Notes: generated by a model not told the origin, from the letters alone. Shown: positions 20,146 through 32,110, counted from the first letter of the stretch. The stretch is DNA of 64,000 nucleotides from Gambelia wislizenii (GCA_030847615.1 JAUMIR010000003.1:21333001-21397000); one strand, 5' to 3'. Numbers and translations are program-made.

Positions 20146-20816
20146 TCGAAACATTCCATGCTCCTCCTTGCACACCCACAGTCTCTCTCCTCCTTCTGAG
20201 GAAAGGGAAAGTCCTCCCCACCTCTGCAGCCATGGAGCACAGCATGGTGGCAAAGTGACAACTCTACCTTATACAGCTATCTAGAAGTGTGACAGCCAGT
20301 CTTACAAGTCATGTCTGAAATGCTTCCTATGGATTTGTCATACAAATTTGCCAGTGGTAGAAACAATTTTTTTTTTTAATCTAAGATCTATACACTTGAA
20401 CATGAGTACAAAATAATTGTGCCAAGTCACATGTGAGATACCTTCCATCCCTTTCACCAAAGACTTAGTTTTAATCATGGAGGAACATAGAAGGGTGGAG
20501 GGGGGGATGTCTATTATGTGATGATGCTAGGAAATGAGGCCTGCCATGATAATTCTGTACCATAAGAGAAACCTATGGTGGGTACATGAAAATGAAAACA
20601 GGGATCCTCTGCTCTTATTGATAAGATATACCTGCAGTAATTCCTTCTTCCATACAACTGTTAAAGATACAGGAACACTGTCCTCTTTTTCATGGGGACA
20701 CACTAGCCCTTACAGAGAAGAGACATCCTGTTGCCATAATAACAGAAATACACACTTCCTTCCCTACCATTGTTAATGGTAATGGTACTTCATTTGCCCT
20801 TAGTGAAAACACTATA
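20146..20816. other. No recognised feature
   Basis: Mixed unique sequence with a short T-run near 20370. No gene is supported. Confidence 0.35.
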
Positions 20817-20935
20817 CAGGTCAACCCATGTATCCACGGATTCGGTATCCACAGTTTCACTAATCCACATTTGAAAAAATATGTTCACTCAAGGCATTCC
20901 AAGTCCTCCAATGCAATTCTATGGTCATCTTCAGG
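20817..20935 (+). repeat. Tigger-like MITE (CAGGTCAACCC type), left half
   Basis: It starts CAGGTCAACCCATGTATCCA after a TA and matches the complete copy at 26385-26617 (GTATCCACAGTTTCACT against GTATCTGCAGTTTCACT). The right half is missing where a SINE begins at 20936. Confidence 0.65.
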
Positions 20936-21184
20936 GAGCCCTGGTGGTGTAGCGGTTAAATGGCAGTACTGCAAGCCACAAGGTTATGAGTTCGTCTTGG
21001 AATGTATCCCCTGTGGATTTAGAGATCTACGTGCATAACCAAACCTTACTGGCTGTATAAAGTCATGATGTCATCACAGTCACTGTAGGATGACAGTCTA
21101 TCATTGGCTAGGGTCTCTCAGTGAGTGAGGTGGAAAAGATGTCTGAGAAAGAGCAGAAAAAGTGACCCAAAATATTACCATAGG

Positions 21185-21187
<3 letters not shown>
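20936..21187 (+). mobile_element. tRNA-derived SINE (GAGCCCTGGTGGTGTAGCGG head)
   Basis: The head GGAGCCCTGGTGGTGTAGCG followed by GTTAAATGGCAGTACTGCAAG and AGGTTATGAGTTCGTC is a diverged tRNA-like pol III promoter, as in lizard SINEs. The body is decayed and ends near the AAT run at 21188. Confidence 0.65.
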
Positions 21188-21226
<39 letters not shown>

Positions 21227-21290
21227 TTTATTTCTATCCCACCCCTCTGCAAGGCAATCGGGGTGGCTTACAATATAAAAACTCCAGGCA
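21188..21290 (-). repeat. L2-type LINE 3' end with (AAT)n tail
   Basis: Thirteen or so AAT units are followed by TTTATTTCTATCCCACCCCT and CGGGGTGGCTTACAATATAA. This is the antisense of the usual L2 3' end in reptiles, where the consensus is a TTGTAAGCCACCC-like sequence before an A-rich microsatellite tail. Confidence 0.65.
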
Positions 21291-22924
21291 ATAAATGTTG
21301 AAGGAGAAAAATGTACATTGGGACAAATCTTTAGACCCCAAAAATTTGCAGGTTGAAAAATCATCCTACATAATTCACTACAACACTTCTAGTATCAGTA
21401 ATAGCTTTGTTGGAGTCAGTTCATGTTTCCATCACCCACAGTGTTCTAATTTCATGGACAACAGCAGAAATTCACAACAGCTTATCACAATAAAATTGAT
21501 CATCCTGGCTTGGAGAAAAAATAATCTATGAAACCATGAACATCTGCTATTCTATTTAATATATATTTTGAGGTTTTGTATTATTACTATATGTGTCCTG
21601 AGTGGTTTTCACACTGTGATCCCTGGAATCCTGCAGTTCCTCAGAACTATATCAAACCAAATGGTTTTTTTTTAAACACTATGAGAAAATGGAAGGTGTA
21701 AAACAGTAAACTTCAATACTTGATATTTTGACTAACTCTTGATTCAACTCTTTACCCAATACAGACACAAGAGTGTGTTGGGCATACTTTATGGGAATTC
21801 TGAGATGGTACAGAGCAATGGTCTTGCATGGTAAACTTGGAAAGTTGGACTTGGATTTAGGAGATCCAGAATTGATCCATGAAACTCACTGAGCAACCTT
21901 GGTCCAAGCCCTCTTTATAAGCCTGATCCAACTCACAGGGTTGGTTTGACAACCATCTACAAAACCTTATGAATGTAACTAAGAAATAAATACATTTTAG
22001 GGCCACATGTGGAATGTGGCACAGATCTTTCTACAACATTTTTCTCAGCAGATGCATTGGTGCAGAATGAACTCCCATAAAAATAGGAAGTTTTAAAACC
22101 AGTGCATTTGAAGGTCAAATGATCTAGCACAATGCTGACTTCCAAGACTGCAATTACAAGTCTCTTAGATGTCTGGCTCCTTTCAAGGGCTTTAATTTTA
22201 CACTCCTCAAATCACATGGGGTTGCAAAATATGCTTCATACCCCATCTGAAATCACTTGAACCATATAGAGACTACATCCCTCTGACATCATGAGAAAAA
22301 TTAGTTCTCCAAGCAGTGAAATTATGTTTTATTCATCTTTTTTTATTCTACTAAATCAGTGATAATGCTTCCGTGGGTTGCCTTAGCTTTCCCATTTTTT
22401 CTTCAGTATATTCATAAGCCATCAAGCTGAGACAAGAAGGATGGGTTTTAAGTTCTCATTTATTATTACTTTAATTGGTCGACAATTGCTCCTGACTAAT
22501 TATTGCCCCTACAGGCGAGCTATTAACTCAGTGTGTTTTAAAAGGGTTGGCTTTTGAAAACGTTACTTTTGCAATAATGAGGCATCATTAATGTAGAGGC
22601 TTGATGCTTCCTCTCACTACAGCCAAAATTACTGCTTGGTCCAAATGTAAATGCCAATTGAAAAGCTGGCACTACAGACCTTTTTTCAAGCTGGTTTGCC
22701 ATCCTACTTTGGAGAACAAGTGCAAACTACTCGGATGCAATGGCAAACTATGGTTTGCATATTTATTATTAATAATATACTGACATCAGTGGGTACTTAT
22801 AAAATACAAAAAGAGAAATCCTTGCCCCAAACACGTTGCAGTCTAGAATCTGGTTTAGAGGAAACAACAGAGGAAGGGGAGCAAATAGAGGTGAGGTGAA
22901 TGAAGTTGTTTCAGTTATGCAGGG
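21291..22924. other. Unique sequence, includes a candidate conserved non-coding block
   Basis: No gene is supported. The piece 22330-22620 stands out: AT-rich but complex, with TAATTATTGCC, CAATTGCTCCTGACTAATTA and GCAATAATGAGGCATCATTA. Such TAAT-dense, repeat-free sequence is typical of vertebrate conserved non-coding elements. This is a composition argument only. Confidence 0.35.
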
Positions 22925-23096
22925 GTCGTATCCACACACCCTTATGGCAGCTTGATACCACTTTAAATTCAATGACACGACCCTATGGAATCCTGTGATT
23001 TGTAGTTTGGTGAAGTCCTTAGAACTCTCCAGTGGACCCCATAAAGTATAGCATTAGAGCTATCTGGAAGAGAAGTTAAAGGTCCTGTCTAAATGG
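22925..23096. repeat. Palindromic MITE, left half
   Basis: GCTTGATACCACTTTAAATTC followed by CCCTATGGAATCCTGTGATTT and GTAGTTTGGTGAAG is the left arm of the palindromic MITE family. The right arm is missing or destroyed before LINE copy B. Confidence 0.6.
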
Positions 23097-23103
23097 TGAA
23101 AAT

Positions 23104-23826
23104 CTCTCTCTCTCTGGCTTTTCTTCGCAAACGAAGATTCAGGAAGGACTCATCCCACGCTTTCTGCAAGCTCACTGATGACTACAAAGGCCAATCTGAG
23201 ATAAACAAGTCCGGTTGCAGAAAGCACAGCAGAAGGTCTCCTTGGGTGATGTTTCTGGGTTGTGATTCTTTCTGCGTTGTTGTTTCTCTTCAAGACTTGT
23301 TCGGTGTGAGTTCTCAAATAAGGCTGCAGCATTGTGGATAGTGCGTCTCCATGCCTCCCGATGTGAGGCCAGGGCGGAACATTGTTCGTGATCAATTTGG
23401 CCACGCCTGAGATGTTGTGTCAGGGAGTCTTTGTATCGCTTTTTTGGATTGCCCCTCTTACACTGACCTGTGGCGAGTTCACCGTAGAGTACTATTTTTA
23501 GGAGGTGATGGTCCACCATCCTAGAAACGTGCCCTGCCCAGCGCAGCTGTGTTCTCAATATCATGGCCTCAATGTTGGTGATCCCTGCTTACTCAAGGAC
23601 AGCAACATTTGTCACATAGTCCAGTGTATATTTAGGATTGTGCGTATACAGCGCTGATCCAAGCATTTGAGAGTCATAGGTGGTGGCGATAGGTGACCCA
23701 TGTTTCAGATCCATAAAGGAGAATAGACAGTACAATGGCTCTATACACACTGATTTTTGTGCTTTGCCTCAGGTGTTTATTACTCCAGATTCTTTTGTGA
23801 AGTCTTCCAAATGCGCTATATGCCTT
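23104..23826 (-). mobile_element. APE-type LINE with (GA)n tail, copy B, 3' fragment
   Basis: This 0.72-kb 3' fragment has a perfect TGAAAAT duplication at 23097-23103 and 23827-23833. Only the C-terminal coding part survives: frame 23172-23564 has RTQLRWAGHVSRMVDHHLLK and ends with CAFCNRTCLSQIGLCSH, a zinc-finger-like tail. The (GA)n tail is only about six units long. It is about 90 percent similar by eye to copies A and C. Confidence 0.88.
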
Positions 23827-23833
23827 TGAAAAT

Positions 23834-26173
23834 AATCCTAATAGAATTAAATGGAAGACAATCTATCTATGGACATTCACATTGATATGTCTTATTTGGA
23901 AGGGGGCCAGCCAAATCCAGCATAAACTCCATCTGGGAAGCCTTCAGGGCTTTTCCTGGAGTTTCAAAAAAAGCCCCATAGGGGATGCAAATGTCCAATC
24001 GTTAAGACAGTCACATTCACATTGCTGCGATGAGGAAGTGCAAACTGATTGGCTGGATGAGCACAGAGGGAGGGGCTTGAAAACAGGGAAAGTGCCTGCT
24101 GCCTCCATGTTAGGTTTCTGGCTAATTGAGAGATTGGTAAGGCGATAAAATGGTTATCTTTCTCTTTTCTTTTCTTTTTCTTTCTTTTCATTTCATTTCT
24201 TTCTTTTTTTTTTTTTTGGAAAGAGAAAATATAGCTTATGTGCACAATAGTAAACTTTTTTTAAAAAAAATGACAGCAGCAGCAGATTTATAATGGTGAG
24301 TAATTCCCTCCTAGCTGCCATCTTGTCTAGGGGTCATGTGAAATTTATGGGGGCTGTAAAACCATTAAGGCAGTTCACAGCTGCTGCAACTTGCTGCTAC
24401 TCCAGAGCCATCCTTTTTTTCCTCCTCATATAGATGGGCCCTAAGAGGTCCATGGAACTGCAAATCTGCGGATTCCATAGAATGGAACTAAACCAAAGTG
24501 GCATTGAAGTGCTATAATTATATTGTGTGAACAACCATGGCTAGGTTAGGGTACAAACTCAATTACAGTAGGGCAGGAGAGGAACCTATGCCAACTTGTT
24601 TGTTTTTTTACTGTAGCTCCCATTAGCTACAGCCAGCATGGCTAGTGTCAGTGGGAAAGGTAGCCCCAGAAATATCTGAAGGGTTGCAGATTCCTCATCC
24701 CTCTAGTACAATAGGGAGTTGTGAGAAAGATTTCACAGAAAAGGTAAGTTCCAAGTTAGTATCTGAGGAAGAAATTAATGGAGTTGGAAAGGGGAGCATA
24801 TGAAATCTAGAGCTCTAATCACTGTGTCACCCACAGATTGGCATTGGCTGTCTTGAACTTGGGCCTGTAAGCTTGTATTCTGTAAAGTGTTGTCCTTATA
24901 AATGGTGGTAATAGTGCTACTACTATTACTAATCATAATTTTAACCAACAGTGATGGAAATGAGCCATCATTGTATTGCAGAGCAATAAATAAATAAATA
25001 AAGTCACAAAATGCATGTTAGGACAGCCATTGATAAATAATAAATGCTACCTCTAGCTTAATGGCTAGTTTTCCCTGAGCATTCTTAAAGTCGATGGTAG
25101 CAGTGATATATGACAAATTTGTTTTCTGTTTTTATATAACTCTCTCTGTTGTCACACAAATAGCTACCAAATGATAAAACTTTCCGAGGAAGGTTACCTT
25201 TAGCTTTGAAAAGAGGCTTTGCATATTTCCTATAACTTGCTCGTTTGAGGTTTCCAGTCATTATTTTCTTTAGAAAATTAATTTAAAAAAAAAAACCTTT
25301 TAAAAAATCCAAAGCGAGCAGGTGTTTAACAAAAAATGAGATATGATACATAATTGTGCAGCTAGATGACACAATAACTTTCCCAAAGGATACAAACGAC
25401 CTGGTAATTCAAGACCAGCAAAGTCAAAAGCAAGTTATTCCTTTCCCCATCAAAAACACACACACACACCCCTTTCCCCATCTTCATTCGTTTGGGATAA
25501 ATATGATTTCTCATGGCAGTGTACGTCTCTCTCTTAAGCCTCAGGTGGTTTTAACTTAATGAGATTAGTTCCAGCAGGGAGTGAAATCCCATGTGATAGG
25601 ATTAGTATTTTATCGGTTTTCGCCTCATACAGCAAGTTCAGTGTAGTCAATCTTGATGACGTTCAGTTATTGTTGGCGTTTGGACCTTGTTTTCAAAAGT
25701 AACACCGTCTCCTAACTCTGCCATCAAAAGCCCTGGTAGAACATAAAGAGCTTGCTTAAAAATGTCTCCAGAGAGAAAACTAGGACTCTATTACCCTTTC
25801 TTAAAAACTGATGATTCCATATTTCTGTACCCAAAAGCTATCCTTAGTGTAAACATCATAAAGCAAAGCAGGCAGGATGCGACAGAATATAAAATATATT
25901 GCTTTTCTCCTCGGCAGGAATTCTACTTCACTTTACAGTACTGAGTGCTAAAGTATGGTTCAAATGCAGGTGGATAGCTTTACAAATTAAAGACACGCTT
26001 CAAAAACAGCTAAGTGGTCTTCCATGGGACCAATGGCTTATGATTCAATCCCACAGTGATACTATGTATTGCTACAGCATTTCAGGCTGTTCACATACAC
26101 ACTCAGTAATGTTTCAAACACTCTGTTAGGAATGGATAATAATTTTGTTTTGGGTCACTTTTGAGGAGAATTC
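23834..26173. other. Mostly unique sequence, candidate regulatory blocks
   Basis: A polypyrimidine tract (TTTCTTTTC type) lies at 24155-24220. A half-copy of the palindromic MITE may sit at 24470-24530. The stretch 25140-25720 is complex and repeat-free, with an octamer-like TTTGCATA at about 25219 and several TAAT cores. A GATTGGCT and GGGAGGGGCTTG pair lies at 24038-24080. No coding sequence is supported. Confidence 0.35.
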
Positions 26174-26384
26174 ATTGTTGTTGTGTGCCTTCACATCATT
26201 TCTGACTTATACTGACCCTAATGTGAACCTGTCACGGGGTTTTCTTGGCAAGATTTGTTCAAAGGGAGTTTTGCCTTTGCTTCCCTCTGAGGCTGAGAGA
26301 GTATGACTTGCCCAAGGTCAGCCAGTAGGTTTCTATAGCCAAGCAGGGATTTGAACCCTGGTCTCCAGAATCATAGTCCAACTA
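26174..26384 (-). mobile_element. tRNA-derived SINE (Sauria/ACA-tailed type), reverse copy
   Basis: In the minus sense it reads GACTATGATTCTGGAGACCA then GGGTTCAAATCCCTGCTTGG (B-box region), a CTTGGGCAAGTCATACTCTC stretch, and a tail with AGTCAGAAATGATGTGAAGG and ACAACAACAAT. It is more complete in the middle than the copy at 14249. The 5' head is cut off by the MITE at 26385. Confidence 0.82.
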
Positions 26385-26617
26385 CAGGTCAACCCCTGTA
26401 ACCACGGGACTGGTATCTGCAGTTTCACTCAGCCACATCTGAAAAGAAATGTCCTCTCTAGGAATTTTCTAAGTCCTCTAGAATGATTCTATGATATGAG
26501 TCCACTGGAAGCTGGTCCAGAAGTCATACATTTCAATAGGGTTCACTATTACCCACGGTTTTGCATAACCATGCTAAGTCCAGGAAAAAGTCCCCCATGG
26601 ACATAGGGGGAGACCTG
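26385..26617. repeat. Tigger-like MITE (CAGGTCAACCC type), complete
   Basis: The ends CAGGTCAACCCCTGTAACCA and (inverted) CAGGTCTCCCCCTATGTCCA are flanked by TA at 26383-26384 and 26618-26619. It is 233 bp and non-coding. It lies against the 5' side of the SINE, so it either inserted into the SINE head or next to an already truncated one. Confidence 0.78.
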
Positions 26618-26619
26618 TA

Positions 26620-28050
26620 TTTCTTTTTTTAACTTCTTCATATTTGAGATGGAAGGAACTTGTGGGAAATGAATGTAACCAAGGCTGACAGACTATTCAT
26701 CCAAGGACAGTGCTCTGAGCACATATATCTTAAAAATCTAGGCTTGAATTCCTATGTATCCAGCCATATTAGTGTTATATTAAGATGGTTGCTTGTTATT
26801 TCTGAGAGGCTCCTCATTAATAATGCTTACGTGTTGGGCAGGCAAAGGAGGATGCTCTCCATGCTGGGAATAATGGTATCTCTCAAATTTGGCTGAGTGC
26901 ACATGTTTCAGTTCATTTTGGGGGGAAATGTATTAAAATTTACAAATATTAAGGATGCAAAAATTCAAGGACATTTTTTTAAAAAGTGAGACAAACTGAA
27001 ACTGGCAAATTTCCCTATCCCTAGTCCCTATATTACTTCTGTGTTATGTTATCTCTATGTTATGGAAAGAATACTGCCTTGACAAAAAGCAAATTTCATA
27101 TAAGTGCATAGAACATCTCCCCTCTCCACTGCCATTTGGCAGAGAGACTGATAACCTGCAGGAAGCAACCATACCACCAAACTTGCTGTGGCTAATTATC
27201 TCTACACTCTGGACATTCTGAAATATTGCACATTTTGGGACAGTTTCAACATTTTGCCACCATTCTACTGGAAGTGAGATACTTCTGAATTCCTTGAACA
27301 CAGGGTATTTGCCCCTGCCAGTCAGGCATGGTTGAAACAGTCAATCATGTTCTACTATATTGCATATATTATAAGAATATTTGTTCCTGATTTATAGTTC
27401 TGATTTTGGAGACATTCCCAGACAATTTTTTATACCTCCCTTCATTCAGTTTCTTCCAACGAATCTGTGTTGAAGGTTGCAAAGTTTTGTATGTTAGCAT
27501 GTTCCACTAGGTGCTGGCTGGTCTAATGCCATTACAGCTCACCCTAATCCAAGTGAATGCTATTTAGTGTTGATTTAGAACCCGGTTGTTGAACTGCCTC
27601 CTACAAATACATTCAGAAATTTTTCTACCTGGGAGCTGGTTTTTCTCTTGATTCTCCACTATTCTGCATTTGCCCTTTTTATGACTGATCTCTGATCATA
27701 CTAGATTGACACCCACTGAAATCATAGCCTCCAACTGTCCTGCTTTTGCAGGGATAGTCACAATTATACCTCTGTTATCCCGTTTTTTCAGCTACTTTTA
27801 AAATGTCCCAGTTTCTTGCTCCTCCTCCCACTTTTTCCCTGTGTCTTCATGCCCAATTTTCTGTCTGATTGTTAGCATGCCCTACTACCTCTCCCCACAA
27901 TATTCCATAACTGGATATATTGGACACTTTTCAGGGTGACTTTGGCTGGGATGTCAGGCAGACTGGAGGCCACAATGACCTGAGATGTGTCTAGAAATAT
28001 AATGGTGGGAAAGTCCAAGTTAAGATTATGTGAAAAGCCCATTGGTTAAA
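26620..28050. other. Non-genic; contains second copy of dispersed repeat at 27725-27850
   Basis: Unique-looking sequence apart from 27725-27850, which matches 700-840 (see there). No gene is supported. Confidence 0.35.
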
Positions 28051-28399
28051 CACAGTCATTAAGGAGCCATGTGCTAATCCTCTCCTCCAGCCCAGGGTGT
28101 CTCAAGCAATAATTCAATCAAGGAATTACGTGTCCATTCCTTAATCCATATCCTACAGAATCCTCCTGTCATACCCCCTCCCATCCAACCTTAAAAGGTT
28201 GCTTCAGAACCATCAAAGTTTTGTCTTTCCGGAACTAAAGAAATCAACTGAGTTTTGGTCTCTTTTGTCTATCTGGTAGGAAAGCCATCCAGGCTTTGTC
28301 ATAACTAGAGTACCCCTTCAGTATATGAAATGGGGTATGAATATGCCAGCCTAGACCCCAGCTAAGTGTGGTCACAGACAGACACCAACGCTCTGTGGA

Positions 28400-28860
28400 A
28401 TTCTCTGTGTCACCCTTAGATCCCAGTCTGAGTATCTTAGCTGCATGGAACTTTTCTCTTCAAGACTGGTAACTATCACCATATCATCCCGGACTTCTCT
28501 CTATCCAACCTCCCTGCCTTTCTTTCCAATAGCCTTGTATGGTTCTTAAGAGTATATGTTTTGTATTTTAGCATATCTCCAGTGTTCTTTCTAATAAAAA
28601 TACTTTGTTATACTTTAACTGGAGTGCTCTCTACAGTTAGTACTGGTATACATAGGTGAAAAGAAGTTACCCTCCTCTCACAGGCCTCCTATCTGAGCAA
28701 ATAGTTCCACCAAATATAAAAGGAGATTTTGGAACCATGAGTGGGATTTTAATGCGCCCCCACCTCTTAGGGTAACACACTGCCACCATAACCATTGTTT
28801 TCATTTTCCCATTCCCACTGACTAAGCCCCCTAATAAAAGCAATAATGTTAGCTTTAATG
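28400..28860 (+). repeat. LTR-like fragment 1
   Basis: It contains TTTCCAATAGCCTTGTATGG, an AATAAA signal near 28593 and, downstream, TACTGGTATACATAGGTGAA and TTAGGGTAACACACTGCC. The same blocks in the same order occur at 31440-31850, and the first blocks recur at 37000-37150. A polyadenylation signal with flanking conserved blocks suggests LTR or retroviral leader sequence. Terminal repeats and a TSD were not found. Confidence 0.4.
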
Positions 28861-28885
28861 AAAGCATTTTGTTCTTAACTGAGAT

Positions 28886-29330
28886 CAAGTCAACTTCAAC
28901 TTATGGTGACCCCCTGAAAGAGAGACCTCCAAGTCACCCGGTCATCAACAGTCCTGCTCAGGTCTTGCAGACTCAGGGCCATGGCTTCCTTGATTGAGTC
29001 TATCCATCTGGAATGCAGTCTCCTTCTTTTCCTACTGCCTTCTACCTTACCAAACATTATTGTATTTTCTAGTGAGTCATGTCTTCCCATGATATGGCCA
29101 AAGTACAACAGTCTCAGTTTAATCATCTTGGCTTCTAGGAAGAGTTTAAGCTTGGTTTGCTCTAGGATCCATTTATTCATCTTTTTAGCAGTCCATGGTA
29201 TCCATAGATCTCTTTGCTGGCAACACAGTTGAAATGAGTTGATTTTTTTTCCTGTCAGCTTTCACAACCATACATAGAAATGGTAAATATGATGGCATGG
29301 ACAAACCTCACTTTAGTATTCAATGATACT
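28886..29330 (-). pseudogene. RTE-BovB LINE, C-terminal end
   Basis: On the minus strand the frame 28896-29180 and the piece before it read SLNTKVRFVHAIIF and SMYGCES, then NKWILEQTKLKLFLEAKM, LRLLYFGHIMGRHDSLENTI, RRLHSRWIDSIKEAM and a WRSLFQGVTIS end. This is the well-conserved C-terminal tail of BovB-type RTE LINEs. The 3' end lies near 28886 (ACTTATGGTGACCCCCTGAA in the plus sense). A stop separates the GCES piece from the rest. Confidence 0.8.
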
Positions 29331-29392
29331 TGAGCCATGACAGTTAAAGCAGTGTCAAACTGGGTTATTTCTGCTATGCAGATGCAGCCTTG
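29331..29392. repeat. Palindromic MITE, right-arm fragment
   Basis: GAGCCATGACAGTTAAAGCA followed by GTGTCAAACTGGGTTATTTC is the right arm of the palindromic MITE family, joined to the edge of the BovB fragment. Confidence 0.6.
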
Positions 29393-29418
29393 GTGAGTGA
29401 GGTGAAAAAGTTGTCTGA

Positions 29419-29638
29419 GGCTGCTGCCACACTGCAGAAATAATTCACTTTGACACCTCTTTAACTGTCATGGTTCAATGTAATGGAATTCTGGGATTTG
29501 TAGTTTTGTGAAATATTTAGCCTTCTCTCAGAGAGTTCTGGTGCCACAACAAACTACAAATCTCAGGATTCCATAGGATGGAGCCATGATAGTTAATGTG
29601 GTGTCAAACTGCATTATATCTGCAGTGTGGCAGCAGCC
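29419..29638. repeat. Palindromic MITE, complete copy
   Basis: The ends GGCTGCTGCCACACTGCAGA and TCTGCAGTGTGGCAGCAGCC are perfect reverse complements, and the similarity continues inward through GTTTGTAGTTT/AAACTACAAAT-type arms. At 220 bp this is the best preserved member and defines the family ends. No protein is encoded. Confidence 0.85.
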
Positions 29639-30140
29639 TTTGACTGCTTTTGCTACATCTTTCCCCACTATAAACACTACTACCCCATTTCTTCTTATAT
29701 TTTCATTTACTGAGTAAAACACTGTTATTATCTGACTCAAAATGTCCCATTCCTATTCACCTTGCTTCCCCCCCCCCCCATGCACTGCAATGTTTATACG
29801 TTCCATTTCTTGTTTTACTTATCTCTAGCTTCCCCTGATTCAGGCTTCTCACAATTCATGTTCCTGTAATTAGTGTCGTTCAGCTTTGGACTCTCCTTTC
29901 GCCTCTGTGCATGTCAACAGCTGAATGTCCTTTTGACTTGTGTCCAGTTGCATCATTACCACAGCACTACTCATAGTTGTTCTCTGCTGTATTCCAGTAG
30001 TTCATCAATTGCTTTACAACCTGGTAGTTCCATCTTCTGGCACTATCTCTTGTTTCATTTTGGATTGTCTCATTATAGGGTTTTCATGGTAAAAGATCTT
30101 CAAAAAGGAGTTTACCTTGCCTTGAGCAGTACTAACAAGT
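29639..30140 (-). pseudogene. RTE-BovB LINE, endonuclease region fragment
   Basis: Directly next to the MITE the minus strand encodes SVNENIRRNGVVVFIVGKDV, which fits the BovB endonuclease block that follows the ELKW..G motif. Upstream pieces give a degraded NYRNMN and KTRNG stretch. A FSWxxxFQKGVYLA-like artefact appears in the plus sense only. Together with 28886-29330 it suggests one minus-strand BovB that lost its RT and took in MITEs. Confidence 0.5.
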
Positions 30141-31080
30141 GTTTGCTATGGTGCCATTGCCATTGTCTCTGAGATATCTTCCACCAGTGTCACCCTCCAT
30201 TACTGCTGCTGCCCTGTAGCTGTTTGGCACATTTAGCCTGGCTCCTCAGCAAAAGCCTGTCAGGCATGGGAGGCCCTGCTAGCAGCACTGCTGCCATCAA
30301 AGCACTATACACAAGAACATTCAGGGTAAAATCCTAAAAATGTGATTTGAAAAAGTTAATTAATTCCTCTCACTGGAGCACAATAGCCACAAAGAATCTC
30401 TGCATGTGAATAAATAGTAACTGCAGACATCTGAACAAAGAGAAATTTCATTTAATTATTAGGGCAGTAACTTCAAGTCATGAATACCCATGAAAAAGGC
30501 AATGTAACCATTCCTTCTTCCACAGGCTATAGAGTAGATGCTGAAATTAATACTTCCTTTGTGTAATGTACAGGAGGTTGAAAATTATCCTGATGTACAG
30601 GATTAGAAATAAAACCTACAAGTGATTTAACCAGGCCAAAGTACCTCTTTGTTTGGAATTCCCAAGCCTACTTAGAGGAAAGGAAATTATTTTGGAGATT
30701 TGGATAGTTCTTTTCCTGTTTAACCTCTGCACACATATTCTGCATAGAAACACAAGTAATAAAGGATGAATTAGTTGCGATGGCAGATGAACAAGCATGA
30801 GCAGGGATATTATAAAGAGACACAAAGATTCACTCAGGCAATATACAGGAATTAGGCTGGGACCAGGACCAGTCATTCACCAATATGAACAAGTGGGACT
30901 CATTTCTGAACTTCCACAATTCAGACACCAATCTGATTCTTCAGTCTTTTCTTCCCTCCTGCTAACTACCCTGATATCCCCCATCTTAGAAAATCAAATA
31001 ATTGGCTTTATTTAATAATTTGGCATAATGTAGCATTCCACACGGTTAGTAGGTAAACCGGGGCACCCAAATACTAAGGT
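30141..31080. other. No recognised feature
   Basis: Unique-looking AT-rich sequence. No gene is supported. Confidence 0.35.
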
Positions 31081-31439
31081 TGGAGTCATGTATGACCAAG
31101 GGAGGAACCTTTGGAAATTCCCCAAACATATATTCAAGTCAGAACTTAACACCTGGAGTCATTCACTAATCCACTCAACAATAGCAGAGTCCTTAATGCT
31201 TGTAAAATGGGCTTTTCCTTCCCTCATCCCTTTCCAACAAAAGACCTTGCCTGCTCCTATTCAATTCCAAATACATCAACCATTAAGAATTATGAACTCT
31301 TCCGAAGCACCCATTGTCTAGTACTGGGAACCTCTGAGAAGCATTGTATTCCACTCAAAATTCTGTCCCTTCAGGGGAAATATTACATATAAAGATCACC
31401 CTAAAACACCATGCAAGTGTACACAAATCCCCTGCTTTC

Positions 31440-31850
31440 TGACTTCACATCAGTTCATGTCACTAGTCTATCATCTGGACTTCTTCGCTGTTGGTTTACT
31501 TCATGATCTCAGCTCTGCTGGTTTTGTTCCATATAACCCACAATTCCCTCACTCTATTCCTCTATCCAAATACTTCCTACTATCTTCGATAGCTTTTTGT
31601 GATTGTCTGAAGCCTGAGTGTTTGTGTGAATGCTGTTGATGTAATTTCCAATAAAGATAATTTAATTGTACATTTTGGTTTAGATTCTCCTCTGTTACTA
31701 CCTGTATACATAGGTTAAAAGATCCTGCGGTTACCTGACGTTTCACTGCTATATTTGAGCTAATTAATATTCCCCATAATAATTTCAGACACCAGTGGGA
31801 TCCTCACAGACCCCACACAATTTGGGTAACACTCCTCCTTGCTATAGTGG
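31440..31850 (+). repeat. LTR-like fragment 2
   Basis: It shares with fragment 1 the blocks ACCTGTATACATAGGTTAAA and TTTGGGTAACAC, and with fragment 3 the blocks ATACTTCCTACTATCTTCGA and GTCTGAAGCCTGAGTGT. It has a CAATAAAGATA signal near 31653. Structure beyond the signal (GTTACC, then CCAGTGGGATCCTCACAGAC) could be a leader after an LTR. It is only an inference from the pairwise similarity. Confidence 0.42.
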
Positions 31851-31929
31851 GTCAAATGTACTTCTTGTCCTAAACACATTGGGCTTGTCCTGCATTTGCC
31901 ACTGCTGACACCTCTATTAAGAACAACGA

Positions 31930-32110
31930 GATCTTATGAAGAAATAAAATAAATAAATCCTGTGCTTTATCATAAGATCTCTGGGTGGCTTACAATAAAA
32001 TTGGTTTAAACAATTTAAAATTTAGAACAATAAAAAATAAAGTTTACATGCCAAAAAGATGTTAATTTTTTATTTTTAATTGTTGAATCATTAAAATGAA
32101 AACACTCTGA
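31930..32110 (-). repeat. L2-type LINE 3' fragment
   Basis: AAATAAAATAAATAAATCC is followed by CTGGGTGGCTTACAATAAAA, the antisense L2 3'-end motif, and then AT-rich sequence. Confidence 0.5.
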
